A DNA stretch of 64,000 nt from Bradyrhizobium cajani (GCF_009759665.1 NZ_WQNE01000032.1:1-64000); one strand, 5' to 3'; positions 27,371 through 35,979 are shown, counted from the stretch's first letter. Notes: generated by a model not told the origin, from the sequence alone. Numbers and translations: made by a program.

Positions 27371-27458
27371 GACGTCAATTGTGCTCGGGAAAACAGAAAC
27401 ATAGGCCAGATTAACGGTTCCGGCCGGCGGCTCGCAAGGCGGTGGCAAGGAGAAGGGA

Positions 27459-28226
27459 ATGCACTATCCTGTCTTGGTGAATCCCCGCAAGCCTTCATTG
27501 AGCAGGATGCCCATGAAGAAATCAAAAAGGGCGAGCGCTGCGAAGGCCAAAAAGGGCCGGAAGACCAGCGTCGGCCGTTCCAGACCTGCCTCCAGACGCC
27601 CGGCTGGGCCGGCGCAGCGCGTCGCGTCGGGCGGCGACAGCGCCACGGACTCCTCCAGGGCGACCATCCGTGGCTTGCGGAGCAAGCTCAAGGCGGCGGA
27701 GCGACGGGTCGCGGAACTCGAGGCGGCCGCCGACACCGATTTCCTGCTCGAGATTCCGAACCGGCGCGGTTTCGAGCGCGAGCTCACGCGCGCCATCGCC
27801 TACATGAAGCGCTACAGCGCCAGCGGCGCGCTGATCGTGCTCGACGTCGATCGGCTGAAGCCGATCAACGATTCCTTCGGACACGCCGCCGGCGACGAGG
27901 TGCTCAAGGCGATTGCCTCGACGCTGACGCGGCGGGTCCGCGCCTCGGACGTGGTCGGCCGGCTCGGCGGCGACGAGTTCGCGCTGCTGCTGTGGAATCT
28001 CAGCGAGACCGATGCCAAGGCCAAGGCCGCGCTCTTCGAGCAGGCGATCGACGAATTGTCCTTCACCTTTCGCGACCAGCACGTGACTGCCGGCGCTTCC
28101 GCCGGCGTCGCGCTGCTGGGGGCGCATTCCGATGCAGGCCGCGCCCTGGAGGAGGCCGATGCCGCCATGTATGTGCGCAAGGCGCACCGGCGCCATGAGC
28201 CGCAGATCGGGCTGGTCAGCAGCTAG
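27459..28226 (+). CDS. diguanylate cyclase (GGDEF)
   Basis: 255 residues. The first 75 are Lys/Arg/Ala/Ser-rich and probably disordered, then a short coiled-coil and a GGDEF domain. The active-site motif is intact (RLGGDEF, Gly170-Phe174), and the inhibitory I-site RASD lies five residues upstream, so c-di-GMP synthesis with product inhibition is predicted. There is no sensor domain or membrane span. AAGGAGAAGG sits just before ATG 27459; ATG 27513 is an alternative. A repeat begins right at its stop. Confidence 0.9.
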   Translation: MHYPVLVNPRKPSLSRMPMKKSKRASAAKAKKGRKTSVGRSRPASRRPAGPAQRVASGGDSATDSSRATIRGLRSKLKAAERRVAELEAAADTDFLLEIPNRRGFERELTRAIAYMKRYSASGALIVLDVDRLKPINDSFGHAAGDEVLKAIASTLTRRVRASDVVGRLGGDEFALLLWNLSETDAKAKAALFEQAIDELSFTFRDQHVTAGASAGVALLGAHSDAGRALEEADAAMYVRKAHRRHEPQIGLVSS

Positions 28227-28300
28227 AGCATGATCCGGAAAAGTGTGCAGCGGTTTTCCCTCGCGACAAACGCGGAACGCGTTTGCGCGGAGATCATGCT
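28227..28300. repeat. AGCATGATCC-family palindromic repeat
   Basis: It starts AGCATGATCCGGAAAAG one base after the diguanylate cyclase stop and ends GATCATGCT. The ends are inverted and the interior has CGGTTTTCCCTCGCGACAAA. Compare 24184-24307 and 58492-58591. Confidence 0.85.
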
Positions 28301-28314
28301 CAAACAATAATCCC

Positions 28315-28566
28315 TTACAGCGTGGCCAGATCGTCCGGCACGTTGCCGAATTTGCGCAGCAGCCGGGCGTCGCCGAATTCGCCGGTCATGGGATCGCCGC
28401 TGCGGCTGAAGGCGACCGCGCCGATATGGCCGGCCCCGCGCGCCAGCATCTCGGCACGCCGCAACGCGGCCGACGAGGTCTGGCATTCCTCCGCGGTACC
28501 CGCGACAGGCGAGCCGTCGGCATCGATCAGAAAGGGCATTGCAACGTAGTAGGTCACATCGGACAT
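28315..28566 (-). CDS. small conserved hypothetical protein
   Basis: 83 residues (MSDVTYYVAMPFLIDADGSP ... EFGDARLLRKFGNVPDDLATL). No signal peptide or membrane span. I recognise the general pattern from uncharacterised Bradyrhizobium proteins but no named domain. The ATG at 28566 has GGAG about 9 bases upstream; a longer frame to 28647 crosses a repeat and is rejected. The flanking repeats on both sides leave it as a separate unit. Confidence 0.7.
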   Translation of the reverse strand: MSDVTYYVAMPFLIDADGSPVAGTAEECQTSSAALRRAEMLARGAGHIGAVAFSRSGDPMTGEFGDARLLRKFGNVPDDLATL

Positions 28567-28583
28567 GGCGTTGCTCCAGCTGG

Positions 28584-28650
28584 AGCATGATCCGGACTCG
28601 TAGGGCCGCGTAGCACAAGGTGCGAACCGGCTTTCTGATAGGATCATGCT
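28584..28650. repeat. diverged AGCATGATCC-family repeat
   Basis: AGCATGATCCGGACTC opens the unit and AGGATCATGCT closes it. The interior differs from the other copies. It lies in the 5' region of the 28315-28566 gene, so it may be in its promoter or leader. Confidence 0.75.
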
Positions 28651-28684
28651 AAAAACCCAGCGCGATCGCGTCGCGCCTTGGAAC

Positions 28685-28903
28685 TCAAGCGGCGCTGCTC
28701 TTGCTCCGCATCTTGCCGCGCGAGGTCTCCGGAATGCAGCCGGCTGATATCGCCGCCTGCAACTCCTCGAGCTCCGCCTCCAGATACTCGTTGGCCATGA
28801 TCAGCGCCTTGATGGTGCTGCGCAGATTGCCGTCGCACATCGCGATCGCCTGATCGCAGGCCTGTTCATAATGGCTGTTGTCGAAAAGGGCGGTGGTCGA
28901 CAT
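28685..28903 (-). CDS. small protein with possible LexA-type operator
   Basis: 72 residues (MSTTALFDNSHYEQACDQAI ... STIKALIMANEYLEAELEEL ...). Mostly helical and soluble, with two Cys in the first 25 residues and a Lys/Ser-rich end. No named family recognised. A GTTC-N7-GTTC site lies 57 bases upstream of the ATG, the arrangement bound by alphaproteobacterial LexA, so it could be part of the SOS response. Its role is unknown. Confidence 0.75.
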   Translation of the reverse strand: MSTTALFDNSHYEQACDQAIAMCDGNLRSTIKALIMANEYLEAELEELQAAISAGCIPETSRGKMRSKSSAA

Positions 28904-28959
28904 CTGCGTTGTCCTCAGCTTGTCCTTGGGCAGGTCCGGGGGCGTTGGGGTGCCCGAAT

Positions 28960-28974
28960 GTTCCTATTTTGTTC
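28960..28974 (-). promoter_or_regulatory. candidate LexA box GTTC-N7-GTTC
   Basis: GTTCCTATTTTGTTC fits the direct-repeat operator of alphaproteobacterial LexA (GAAC-N7-GAAC on the coding strand). It lies in an AT-rich stretch 57 bases upstream of the gene at 28685-28903. On the minus strand TTGACT (a -35-like hexamer) precedes it, so the site would overlap the promoter. By base composition one such match by chance in 64 kb is not surprising, so placement is the main support. Confidence 0.45.
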
Positions 28975-29027
28975 TTTTTGAGTCAAGCGGATTCAAAGCA
29001 GGTCCTGGCCAAGGGCCGGCGCCTGAA

Positions 29028-29234
29028 TCAGGCGATGATGTCGGGCGTGATCTGGTCTTCGATGAACGCGATACGGTCGCGCAACAACAGTTTGCGCTTC
29101 TTCAACCGTTGTAACCGCAACAGGTCGGGGGCGGGCGATTGATGCAGTGCATCGATCGCCGCATCGAGATCTCGGTGTTCCTGCTGCAACCGGGCGAGCT
29201 CGGCTTCGAGTTCGCGCGCGTCTTCATGGGTCAT
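29028..29234 (-). CDS. DUF465 (YdcH-like) protein
   Basis: 68 residues, almost entirely a charged helical hairpin. The pattern LEAELARLQQEHRDLDAAI, then RLQRLKKRKLLLRDRIAFIE, is the DUF465 signature. It probably forms a coiled-coil. Function unknown. A second DUF465 gene lies 330 bases away on the other strand, so the two are divergent. Confidence 0.85.
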   Translation of the reverse strand: MTHEDARELEAELARLQQEHRDLDAAIDALHQSPAPDLLRLQRLKKRKLLLRDRIAFIEDQITPDIIA

Positions 29235-29562
29235 GTCTGCGGTGGCCGAAAAACCGATAGGCTGAGATCAAGGCTGTGGATGCCCTGTGGAAATTATCGT
29301 CCTTGCGCGGCGTGACCGCAAGCGATCTGCGGCAATCGCCCACCGATCTCCCGCAACATATTTCTGCAAATCGCCGCGGCGCTGCGCAAGCGCATTGATA
29401 TCATGGATTTTTCCTGCGCGGTTCCGTACTCACGCTTCGTTACATATGAATTTTCAAAAATGAAGGAGTGACGACGGATACCCATCGACAGAACGAATCG
29501 GTGATGTAGAGTTGCGCGTCCGGATCGAATCCTGAGGTTCAACCCTACCGAGGAGGTTTCGA
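29235..29562. other. 328-base intergenic region between two divergent DUF465 genes
   Basis: It holds the promoters of both small genes. There is an AT-rich stretch around 29440-29470 that could be a promoter. Reverse open frame 29294-29650 overlaps the real gene and looks non-coding. No repeat or known operator was recognised. Confidence 0.5.
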
Positions 29563-29745
29563 ATGACAATTCAGGCACATCTTGTTGAATTGGAACGGAA
29601 GCACAAACTTCTCGAGAACGAATTGCACGAAGCTCTCGTGCACCTTTCAACAGACGACCTGCAAATTGTTGAGTTGAAGCGACGGAAGTTGATGGTCAAG
29701 GACCAGATCGAGCGTCTGAAGCAGTCGGGCGACACGCTCCACTAG
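29563..29745 (+). CDS. DUF465 (YdcH-like) protein
   Basis: 60 residues with the DUF465 pattern: VELERKHKLLENELHEAL, then DLQIVELKRRKLMVKDQIERL. A strong GAGGAGG ribosome-binding site precedes the ATG, suggesting good expression, and a hairpin terminator follows. It is a diverged paralog of the gene at 29028-29234. Confidence 0.88.
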   Translation: MTIQAHLVELERKHKLLENELHEALVHLSTDDLQIVELKRRKLMVKDQIERLKQSGDTLH

Positions 29746-29785
29746 TAACCCCCGTAACAGTGTAGAGTTGATCTTACCCTTTCAC

Positions 29786-29817
29786 GCAGGGATGAGGGCC
29801 TTTGCGCTCGTCCCTGC
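29786..29817 (+). terminator. hairpin after the DUF465 gene
   Basis: GCAGGGATGAG (29786-29796) pairs with CTCGTCCCTGC (29807-29817) with one G-T wobble, loop of 10 bases, 40 bases past the stop. There is no long T-run after it. Likely a terminator, perhaps shared with the convergent minus-strand gene. Confidence 0.5.
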
Positions 29818-29866
29818 TGCAAGGTGCCGTGCAATCATGTTGCACGGAGCACAGGCTCCTGCGAGC

Positions 29867-30970
29867 CTACAATCCTGCGAGCTCGGCGACGTGATCTGCG
29901 ATCGCGAGCGACGACGTCAGTCCCGGCGATTCAATACCGAACAGGTTGATCAGGCCTGCGACGCCGTGATCGCGCGGGCCCTGCATCAGAAAATCCTGCG
30001 TGGCCACCGCCGGCGGCACGATCTTCGGACGAATGCCTGAATAGCTCGGCATCAACGCGCCGTCCGGCAGCGTCGGCCAGTATCGGCGGATCGCCGGATA
30101 GAAGCGCTCGGCGCGTGACGGGTCGACCTCGTAATTGATCGTCTCGATCCACTCGACGTCGGGGCCGAAACGCGCCTGGCCTGCCATGTCCAGCGTCAGA
30201 TGCACGCCGAGGCCGCCGGGCTCGGGCACCGGATAGATCAGGCGCGAGAACGGCGCCTTGGCGCTGCAGCTGAAGTAATTTCCCTTGGCGAGATAGGCCG
30301 GCGGAATCCGGTCGACGGGCATGCCGTCGATGTGGCGCGCCACGGTCGTTGCCGAAAGTCCGGCGGCGTTGACCAGGAGATCACATTGCAGCGTCGTCGG
30401 CGCTTCGCCGCCGGCCTCGATCTCGATCACGCCGCTGGCCGCCTTGGCGCGGATCAGCGGAGTGTGAAACGCGAAGGCCGTGCCGGCTTCCTCGGCCTCG
30501 CCACGCAGCGAGAGCATGTAGGCATGGCTGTCGATGATGCCGGTGGAAGGCGAGAGCAGCGCGGCGTCGCAGGCGAGCGCCGGCTCCAGCGCGCGTGCGG
30601 CTTCGCCCGAAAGCAGCTGCATGTCGAGCACGCCATTGGCCTCGGCATGCGCCTTGATCGATTGCAGCTTCTCGGTTTCCTTCGCATTGGTCGCGACGAT
30701 CAGCTTGCCGCAATTCTTGTGCGGGATGCCGCGCTCGGAGCAGTAGCGATAGAGCGCGTGCTTGCCGCTGACGCACATGCGCGCCATCCAGCTGCCGGCG
30801 CGGTAGTAGATGCCGGCATGGATCACCTCGCTGTTGCGCGAGGAGGTGATGGTGCCGATGGCCTCGGCTTCCTCGAGCACGATGACCTCGCGCCCGGTCT
30901 GCGCGAGCCTTCGAGCCACCGCGAGCCCGACAACGCCGGCTCCAATGACGACGCAGTCGACCCTATCCAT
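29867..30970 (-). CDS. FAD-dependent oxidoreductase, L-2-hydroxyglutarate oxidase-like
   Basis: 367 residues of the DAO/LhgO flavoprotein family. The N-terminus has the FAD-binding Rossmann motif VVIGAGVVGLAVARRL and ends with LFGIESPGLTSSLAIADHVAELA. The segment SRNSEVIHAGIYYRAGS and the substrate-side KGNYFS are close to L-2-hydroxyglutarate dehydrogenase, which oxidises 2-hydroxyglutarate to 2-oxoglutarate and feeds electrons to the membrane. The exact substrate is inferred from family only. Monocistronic. Confidence 0.85.
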   Translation of the reverse strand: MDRVDCVVIGAGVVGLAVARRLAQTGREVIVLEEAEAIGTITSSRNSEVIHAGIYYRAGSWMARMCVSGKHALYRYCSERGIPHKNCGKLIVATNAKETEKLQSIKAHAEANGVLDMQLLSGEAARALEPALACDAALLSPSTGIIDSHAYMLSLRGEAEEAGTAFAFHTPLIRAKAASGVIEIEAGGEAPTTLQCDLLVNAAGLSATTVARHIDGMPVDRIPPAYLAKGNYFSCSAKAPFSRLIYPVPEPGGLGVHLTLDMAGQARFGPDVEWIETINYEVDPSRAERFYPAIRRYWPTLPDGALMPSYSGIRPKIVPPAVATQDFLMQGPRDHGVAGLINLFGIESPGLTSSLAIADHVAELAGL

Positions 30971-31172
30971 GGTTGAGCGAGCGGTATGCCAAAATCTTCG
31001 GCGGCATCAGGCCGGGGGACGACGGCGCGGGGCCGTTTGCCGTTAAGGAAGCATTTATCATGTCAGGGCAATTGCCGTATTTCACGTCACATTTTTCTGT
31101 TGCGCGTACAGGCGTTTACCCGATCCAAACCCGTGAAGCCAGACAATCCGACGTTGAAATCGCGGGTGGCTG

Positions 31173-33860
31173 ATGGCTGACAAGAACTGGCACGAGGGCG
31201 GCACGCTTCCGATTGCTGTGCAGGCCGTCCTGTGCCTGGCCGGCACGGTCGCGCCTGCGCGTGCCTTTGCGCTGTCGGACAGCCTGGACCCGCCAAGCTA
31301 TCTCGGCCAGCTTGATCCCAGTGTGATCTGGGAAGCCCTGATCGCAGGCATCGTCTTCTGTGCTTTCCTCGCCGCGATCGCGCTGTGGATCCATTCCTCG
31401 CTGCGCCGGACCAGGCGTTTGCAGCTGCGGCGCAATGCCTTCGTCTCCTCCGCCATGAACAATCTCAACCAGGGCGTGGTGATGACGGATGCGCTGCGGC
31501 GCGTCATCTTCTGCAACGACCGCTATCTGGAGATCTACGGTCTGACGCGGTCGGATATCCGGGCCGACATGAACGGCCACGAGCTGCTCGAGCTGCGACG
31601 CAAGCGCGGCGTGCTCGGCGCCGTGTCGGACCAGGAGTTCTACGAGAAGGCGGCAAGCCCCAACGGTTTGATCACCGAATTGCCGGACGGGCGGGCCATC
31701 CTGGTGAAATATTTCGTGCTGCCGAACGGCGGCTCGGTGGCGACACATCTCGACGTCAGCGAGCAGCGCAGGCTGTCGGGTCAGCTCGCCTCCACCAAGC
31801 AGTTCCTGGAAACGGTGCTGGACAACGTGCCGGCCTGCGTGGCCGCCAAGAACATCGAGGACGGCTGCTACATCTTCGCCAACAGCGCCTATGAACGCTT
31901 CTGGGGCTTCTCGCGCGACTATGTCGTCGGCAAGAATGCGCGCCAGCTGTTTGCGCCGGTCTCGGCGGCCCGCATCGAGGCGACCGACGGGGCGGCGCTC
32001 AATTCGCCGGACGGCCAGTTCCGCAACGAGTTCGAGGTCGAGCGTGGCGGGGAGCGGCGCATGGTCGCCTCGATCCGGATCGCGGTCCGCAATGAAAGCA
32101 ACCGGCCCGGATTCCTGCTGCTGGTGTTCGAGGACATCACCGACCGCCGCTCGCTGTCGCAGGAGCTGGAGAGCACCAAGAAATTCCTCGAGCTCGTGGT
32201 CGACAACATCCCGGTGGCGCTGATCGTGGAGCAGGTCAAGGACGGCCGCTATCTGCTTGCCAACCGCAGCGCCGAGACGATCCTCAACCGCCGGCGCGAG
32301 GAGGCCACGGGCCTGACCGCGTCCGACATCTTCAATGCCAAGGAAGCCAAGCTGATCATCGCGCGCGACGAGGCCGCGATCAAGAAGCGCGGTATGATCA
32401 CCGAGGAGCATCCGATCTCCACCAAGGACGGCCTGCGGCTGTTCCTGACCCGCCGCGCCACGGTGCTGAGCGATGCCGGCGAGCCGCAATATCTGATCAA
32501 GACCCACGAGGACGTCACCGACCGCCGGCAGACCGAGTCGCGCATGGCGCACATGGCCTATCACGACGGCCTCACCGATCTGCCCAACCGCGCCGCCTTC
32601 CTGCAGGCGCTGACCCAGATGATCGAGGCCTGCGAAGGCACCCGCGAGGAGTTCGCGGTCCTCTGCGTCGACCTCGACGGCCTCAAGGAGGTCAACGACG
32701 TCTTCGGTCATGCGCTCGGCGACAAGCTCTTGATCGAAGTGGCCCACCGGCTCCAGGATTCCGCGCGCGGCGGCGTGGTGGCGCGCCTGTCCGGCGACGA
32801 GTTCGGTCTCATCATCGACGGCAAGCAGCCGGAGGCGGGTCTGGCGCTGGCGCAGCAGATCGGCGATGCCGTCGCACAGGAATTCCAGATCGATGGCCGT
32901 GCGGTGCGCGCCGGTGTCACCACCGGCATGTCGATCTTCCCGCACAACGGCGCCGACGGCGCCTCGCTGCTCGCCAATGCCGGGGCGGCGCTGTTCCGCG
33001 CCAAGCAGAAGTCGCGCGGAACGATCAGCCTCTACCAGCCGGAGATGGACCAGCAGATCCGCGACCGCCGCGTGCTGCACCAGGACCTGTCGATGGCGAT
33101 CAAGAACGGCGAGCTCTCGCTCGCCTTCCAGCCGCAGGGGGCCGCCGGTCACAGCGTCGTCGAGAGCGAGATCATCGGCTTCGAGGCGCTGGCGCGCTGG
33201 CAGCATCCGGTGCGCGGCCAGGTCTCGCCGGCCGAGTTCATCCCGATCGCGGAGGAGAGCGGCCTGATCGTCGAGATGGGCGAGTGGATCTTGCGCGAGG
33301 CCTGCCGCGAGGCGGCGTCGTGGCCAAAGCCGCTCCAGGTCGCGGTCAACCTGTCGCCGGCGCAGTTCATGCACGGCGACGTGGTCGGGCTGGTCCATTC
33401 GATCCTGATCGAGACCGGCCTTGCGCCCGGCCGGCTCGAGCTCGAAATCACCGAGGGCGTGCTGATCGAGGATTTTGACCGCGGCCTCGCCCTGCTGCGC
33501 CGGCTGAAGGCGCTTGGCGTGCGCATCTCGATGGACGATTTCGGCAGCGGCTATTCCTCGCTGAGCTATCTCCAGGCATTCCCGTTCGACAAGATCAAGA
33601 TCGACCGCGCCTTCATCATCAATCTCGGCCGCAACCCGCAATCGGCGGCAATCGTCCGCGCGGTGATCGATCTCGGCCACGGCCTCGAAATGTCGATCAT
33701 CGCCGAGGGCGTCGAGACCGTCGAGCAGCTCGCCTTCCTTGCCAAGGAAGGCTGCGACGGCGTGCAGGGCTATCTGCTCGGCAAGCCCCTCCCGATCGGG
33801 AAATACGCCGGCCTCGTCGGCCGCACTGAAGTCATGGAGCTTGCGCTCAAGACCGGCTAG
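31173..33860 (+). CDS. PAS-GGDEF-EAL membrane-bound c-di-GMP protein
   Basis: 895 residues. An N-terminal signal-like segment and a membrane span (about 52-70) come first. Three PAS-type sensor domains follow (about 85-200, 205-330, 335-460), then GGDEF (about 475-625) and EAL (about 645-880). The GGDEF motif reads RLSGDEF (Ser540 in place of the first Gly) with no I-site, so cyclase activity may be weak. The EAL motif (EALARWQHP, Glu671), and later DDFGSGYSSL and EGVE, are intact, predicting phosphodiesterase activity. The PAS ligand is unknown. Confidence 0.92.
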   Translation: MADKNWHEGGTLPIAVQAVLCLAGTVAPARAFALSDSLDPPSYLGQLDPSVIWEALIAGIVFCAFLAAIALWIHSSLRRTRRLQLRRNAFVSSAMNNLNQGVVMTDALRRVIFCNDRYLEIYGLTRSDIRADMNGHELLELRRKRGVLGAVSDQEFYEKAASPNGLITELPDGRAILVKYFVLPNGGSVATHLDVSEQRRLSGQLASTKQFLETVLDNVPACVAAKNIEDGCYIFANSAYERFWGFSRDYVVGKNARQLFAPVSAARIEATDGAALNSPDGQFRNEFEVERGGERRMVASIRIAVRNESNRPGFLLLVFEDITDRRSLSQELESTKKFLELVVDNIPVALIVEQVKDGRYLLANRSAETILNRRREEATGLTASDIFNAKEAKLIIARDEAAIKKRGMITEEHPISTKDGLRLFLTRRATVLSDAGEPQYLIKTHEDVTDRRQTESRMAHMAYHDGLTDLPNRAAFLQALTQMIEACEGTREEFAVLCVDLDGLKEVNDVFGHALGDKLLIEVAHRLQDSARGGVVARLSGDEFGLIIDGKQPEAGLALAQQIGDAVAQEFQIDGRAVRAGVTTGMSIFPHNGADGASLLANAGAALFRAKQKSRGTISLYQPEMDQQIRDRRVLHQDLSMAIKNGELSLAFQPQGAAGHSVVESEIIGFEALARWQHPVRGQVSPAEFIPIAEESGLIVEMGEWILREACREAASWPKPLQVAVNLSPAQFMHGDVVGLVHSILIETGLAPGRLELEITEGVLIEDFDRGLALLRRLKALGVRISMDDFGSGYSSLSYLQAFPFDKIKIDRAFIINLGRNPQSAAIVRAVIDLGHGLEMSIIAEGVETVEQLAFLAKEGCDGVQGYLLGKPLPIGKYAGLVGRTEVMELALKTG

Positions 33861-33959
33861 CGCGTTTTCGAGCGAAATGCCGGTTCGCGTCAGGAAAGCA
33901 CGTCGGAACAAGAATCCAGAGCCCCCGTTTCGATTCCATCGGAACGAAAATGGTTCTAG
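33861..33959. repeat. GCGTTTTCGAGCGAA repeat
   Basis: Starting at the stop of the EAL gene: GCGTTTTCGAGCGAAATGCC, later GTTCGCGTCAGGAAAGCACG, ending with an inverted pair around CGTTTCGATTCCATCGGAACG. The first half matches 25694-25750. This kind of element recurs in Bradyrhizobium intergenic regions, from general knowledge. Confidence 0.75.
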
Positions 33960-33995
33960 GGATGATGGGACGCTTTGCTCCCATTCGACGGCTTC

Positions 33996-35453
33996 ATGGC
34001 GGATTACGACCTTGCGATCATCGGCGGCGGACTGAACGGTGTCAGCCTCGCCCGCGATGCGGCTGGCCGCGGCCTGCGGGTCATCCTGTTCGAGCAGGGC
34101 GATCTTGGCGGCGCGGCGTCGTCGGCGACACCGCGGCTGATCCATGGCGATCTGTCGCTGCTGGAACGCCGCGGGTTCTGGCGGGTGCGCCGAGCCCTCG
34201 CCGAGCGGCCGATCTGGCTCCGGATCGCGCCGCATCTGGTCCGGCCGATGCGCTTCGTGATCCCCGCGCATTCCAACGAGCGCCCGCCATGGCTGCTGCG
34301 TGCCGGCTTGTATGTGTATGACAGCCTCACGAACCGGGCCGGCCTGCCGGGATCGGCGACCCTCGACATCACGCATCATCCGGTCGGCAATGCGCTGAAG
34401 CGCCCGTTCGGCACGGCGTTCGAATATTGGGACTGCGTGGTCGATGATTCCCGCCTGGTGGTGCTCACGGCGCTCGATGCCGCCGAACGCGGCGCTGAGA
34501 TCCGGACCGGGGCACGTTGCGTCCGTGCGGACCGGGGCGATATCTGGCGGCTCGCGGTGGTCGACCGAGGCCATCGGCACGTGATCACGGCCCGGGCGCT
34601 GGCCAATGCCACCGGCGGCTGGACGTCGATGGTCGCAGAGACCGTGCTGCGGCAGCCGCCGCCGGCGACATCGGCCATGCAGATGAGCCAGATCGTCGTG
34701 CCGCGGCTGTTCGAGTCCGACAACGTCTACGTCTTCCAGAACGCTGACGGACGTTTGATCTTCGCCCGGCCGTTCGAGCGCGACTTCACACTGATCGGCA
34801 CGGTCACGCACGCCTTCACCGGCGATCCCGCGATCGTGGCGATGCCGGGGGCTGACGTCAGCTATCTCTGTGAAGCGGCGAGCCGCTATTTCCGCGAGCG
34901 CGTCGCGCCGACCGACGTGGTCCACACCGTCTCCGGCGTCAACCTGACGCTGGCGTCCGCACGCCGTCGCGACGGGACGCTGTTCCACGCGCGCCGGCGC
35001 AAGGCGCCCTTGATCACCATGTTCGGCGGCGACGTCACGACTTCGCGCCTGCGCGCGGAGCGGGCGATAACGAAGCTGACGCCGTTCTATCCGATGTCGC
35101 CGCGCTGGACCGCCGGCGCGGCGCTGCCCGGTGGTGATTTCGCCTGGGATCGTTTCGACACGGAAGTGGACCTCGCCCGCGACCGCTGGCGGTTTCTCTC
35201 GGAGCCGGAGGCCCAGCGCCTGGTCGCGGCCTATGGCTCGCGCCTGCCGGCGGTGCTCGGTGAGGCAAAAGCCCGCGACGAGCTCGGCCCGGCCTTCGGC
35301 CCCGAACTGACCGGCGCCGAGGTGCGCTACCTCATGAGGCACGAATGGGCGCGCTTTCCCGACGACATCCTGTGGCGCCGCTCCAAGCTCGGCCTGACCA
35401 TGCCGGCGGTGGACCGCGACGCGCTGGCCGCCTTCATGGCGGGCACCAGCTAG
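33996..35453 (+). CDS. glpD: glycerol-3-phosphate dehydrogenase
   Basis: 485 residues, FAD-dependent. The N-terminus holds the dinucleotide motif IIGGGLNGVSLARDAAGRGL, then SSATPRLIHGDLSLLE, typical of GlpD, and the C-terminal helical cap with RHEWARFPDDILWRRSKLGL is the GlpD C-domain. It oxidises glycerol-3-phosphate to dihydroxyacetone phosphate at the membrane and feeds quinone. ATG 33996 begins the conserved protein; ATG 33975 is an alternative. No glpK, glpR or glpF adjoins. Its last bases overlap the 3' end of a toxin gene on the other strand. Confidence 0.93.
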   Translation: MADYDLAIIGGGLNGVSLARDAAGRGLRVILFEQGDLGGAASSATPRLIHGDLSLLERRGFWRVRRALAERPIWLRIAPHLVRPMRFVIPAHSNERPPWLLRAGLYVYDSLTNRAGLPGSATLDITHHPVGNALKRPFGTAFEYWDCVVDDSRLVVLTALDAAERGAEIRTGARCVRADRGDIWRLAVVDRGHRHVITARALANATGGWTSMVAETVLRQPPPATSAMQMSQIVVPRLFESDNVYVFQNADGRLIFARPFERDFTLIGTVTHAFTGDPAIVAMPGADVSYLCEAASRYFRERVAPTDVVHTVSGVNLTLASARRRDGTLFHARRRKAPLITMFGGDVTTSRLRAERAITKLTPFYPMSPRWTAGAALPGGDFAWDRFDTEVDLARDRWRFLSEPEAQRLVAAYGSRLPAVLGEAKARDELGPAFGPELTGAEVRYLMRHEWARFPDDILWRRSKLGLTMPAVDRDALAAFMAGTS

Positions 35454-35770
35454 ACGGAGTCACGCTTGCCGGGCATCCCGCCGGGATCGCGAGCGCCATG
35501 ACGGATGGCGTGGATGATGATCTCCTGGCTCCCAATCTCGTAGAAGACGAGAAATGGGTAGGGCGTTGTCGTCAGCCTTCGGATATCCGGATCATCAGTC
35601 CGCAGACCGATCTCCGGATGCGCTGGCAACAGACCGATCACGTCCTGAATGCGCTTTTGGACGCGTGCGGCTCCCCGAGGAGACGCTTCTGCAACGTAAG
35701 TCAGGATGGAATCGAGGTCGGCGAGCGCCGGAAGCGTGTAGCGAATAATCACAAGCCGTGCTTGGCCCAA
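35450..35770 (-). CDS. ParE/RelE-type toxin
   Basis: 106 residues. The fold pattern YTLPALADLDSILTYVAEAS, later IRRLTTTPYPFLVFYEIGSQEIIIHAIRHGARDP is that of ParE-family plasmid-stabilisation toxins. ParE members poison gyrase, RelE members cut mRNA; sequence alone does not decide. It overlaps the upstream antitoxin gene by 22 bases, the usual translational coupling. It overlaps glpD convergently by 4 bases. Confidence 0.88.
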   Translation of the reverse strand: MGQARLVIIRYTLPALADLDSILTYVAEASPRGAARVQKRIQDVIGLLPAHPEIGLRTDDPDIRRLTTTPYPFLVFYEIGSQEIIIHAIRHGARDPGGMPGKRDSV

Positions 35771-35979
35771 GTCGCACGGACTTGAGCCTCAGTCGCGAAT
35801 TCGCCCCGCGCGGCAGCCTTCCTGGATGCGGCAATTGCCGACCTCTCGTCATCCGAGAGGATGACGGGATCGGCTGCTTCTGCGCCGGCGAGCTGGAGTA
35901 CGATCCGGGCAATGTCATCCTGCGCGTCGGCCGGCAGACTGCGCGCGATCTCCAGGGCCTGATCCAGCAACTTGGTCAT
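35749..35979 (-). CDS. antitoxin of the ParE-type pair
   Basis: 76 residues (MTKLLDQALEIARSLPADAQDDIARIVLQL ... EFATEAQVRATWAKHGL). The size, helix-rich pattern and position 5' of a ParE-like toxin identify it as the cognate antitoxin. The ending ATEAQVRATWAKHGL is typical of small antitoxins of this kind in Rhizobiales. Such proteins often repress their own promoter. Confidence 0.85.
   Translation of the reverse strand: MTKLLDQALEIARSLPADAQDDIARIVLQLAGAEAADPVILSDDERSAIAASRKAAARGEFATEAQVRATWAKHGL

Noticed and set aside
31116..35342. 1408-codon open frame on the minus strand
   Set aside because: It lies antisense to the PAS-GGDEF-EAL protein and glpD, both with clear domains. Long antisense frames are common in GC-rich genomes, and its product is low-complexity Arg/Asp/His-rich with no domain.
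35450..35979. Toxin-antitoxin pair as a mark of a mobile island
   Set aside because: No integrase, tRNA boundary or change in base composition nearby; the pair is small and tightly packed against glpD.
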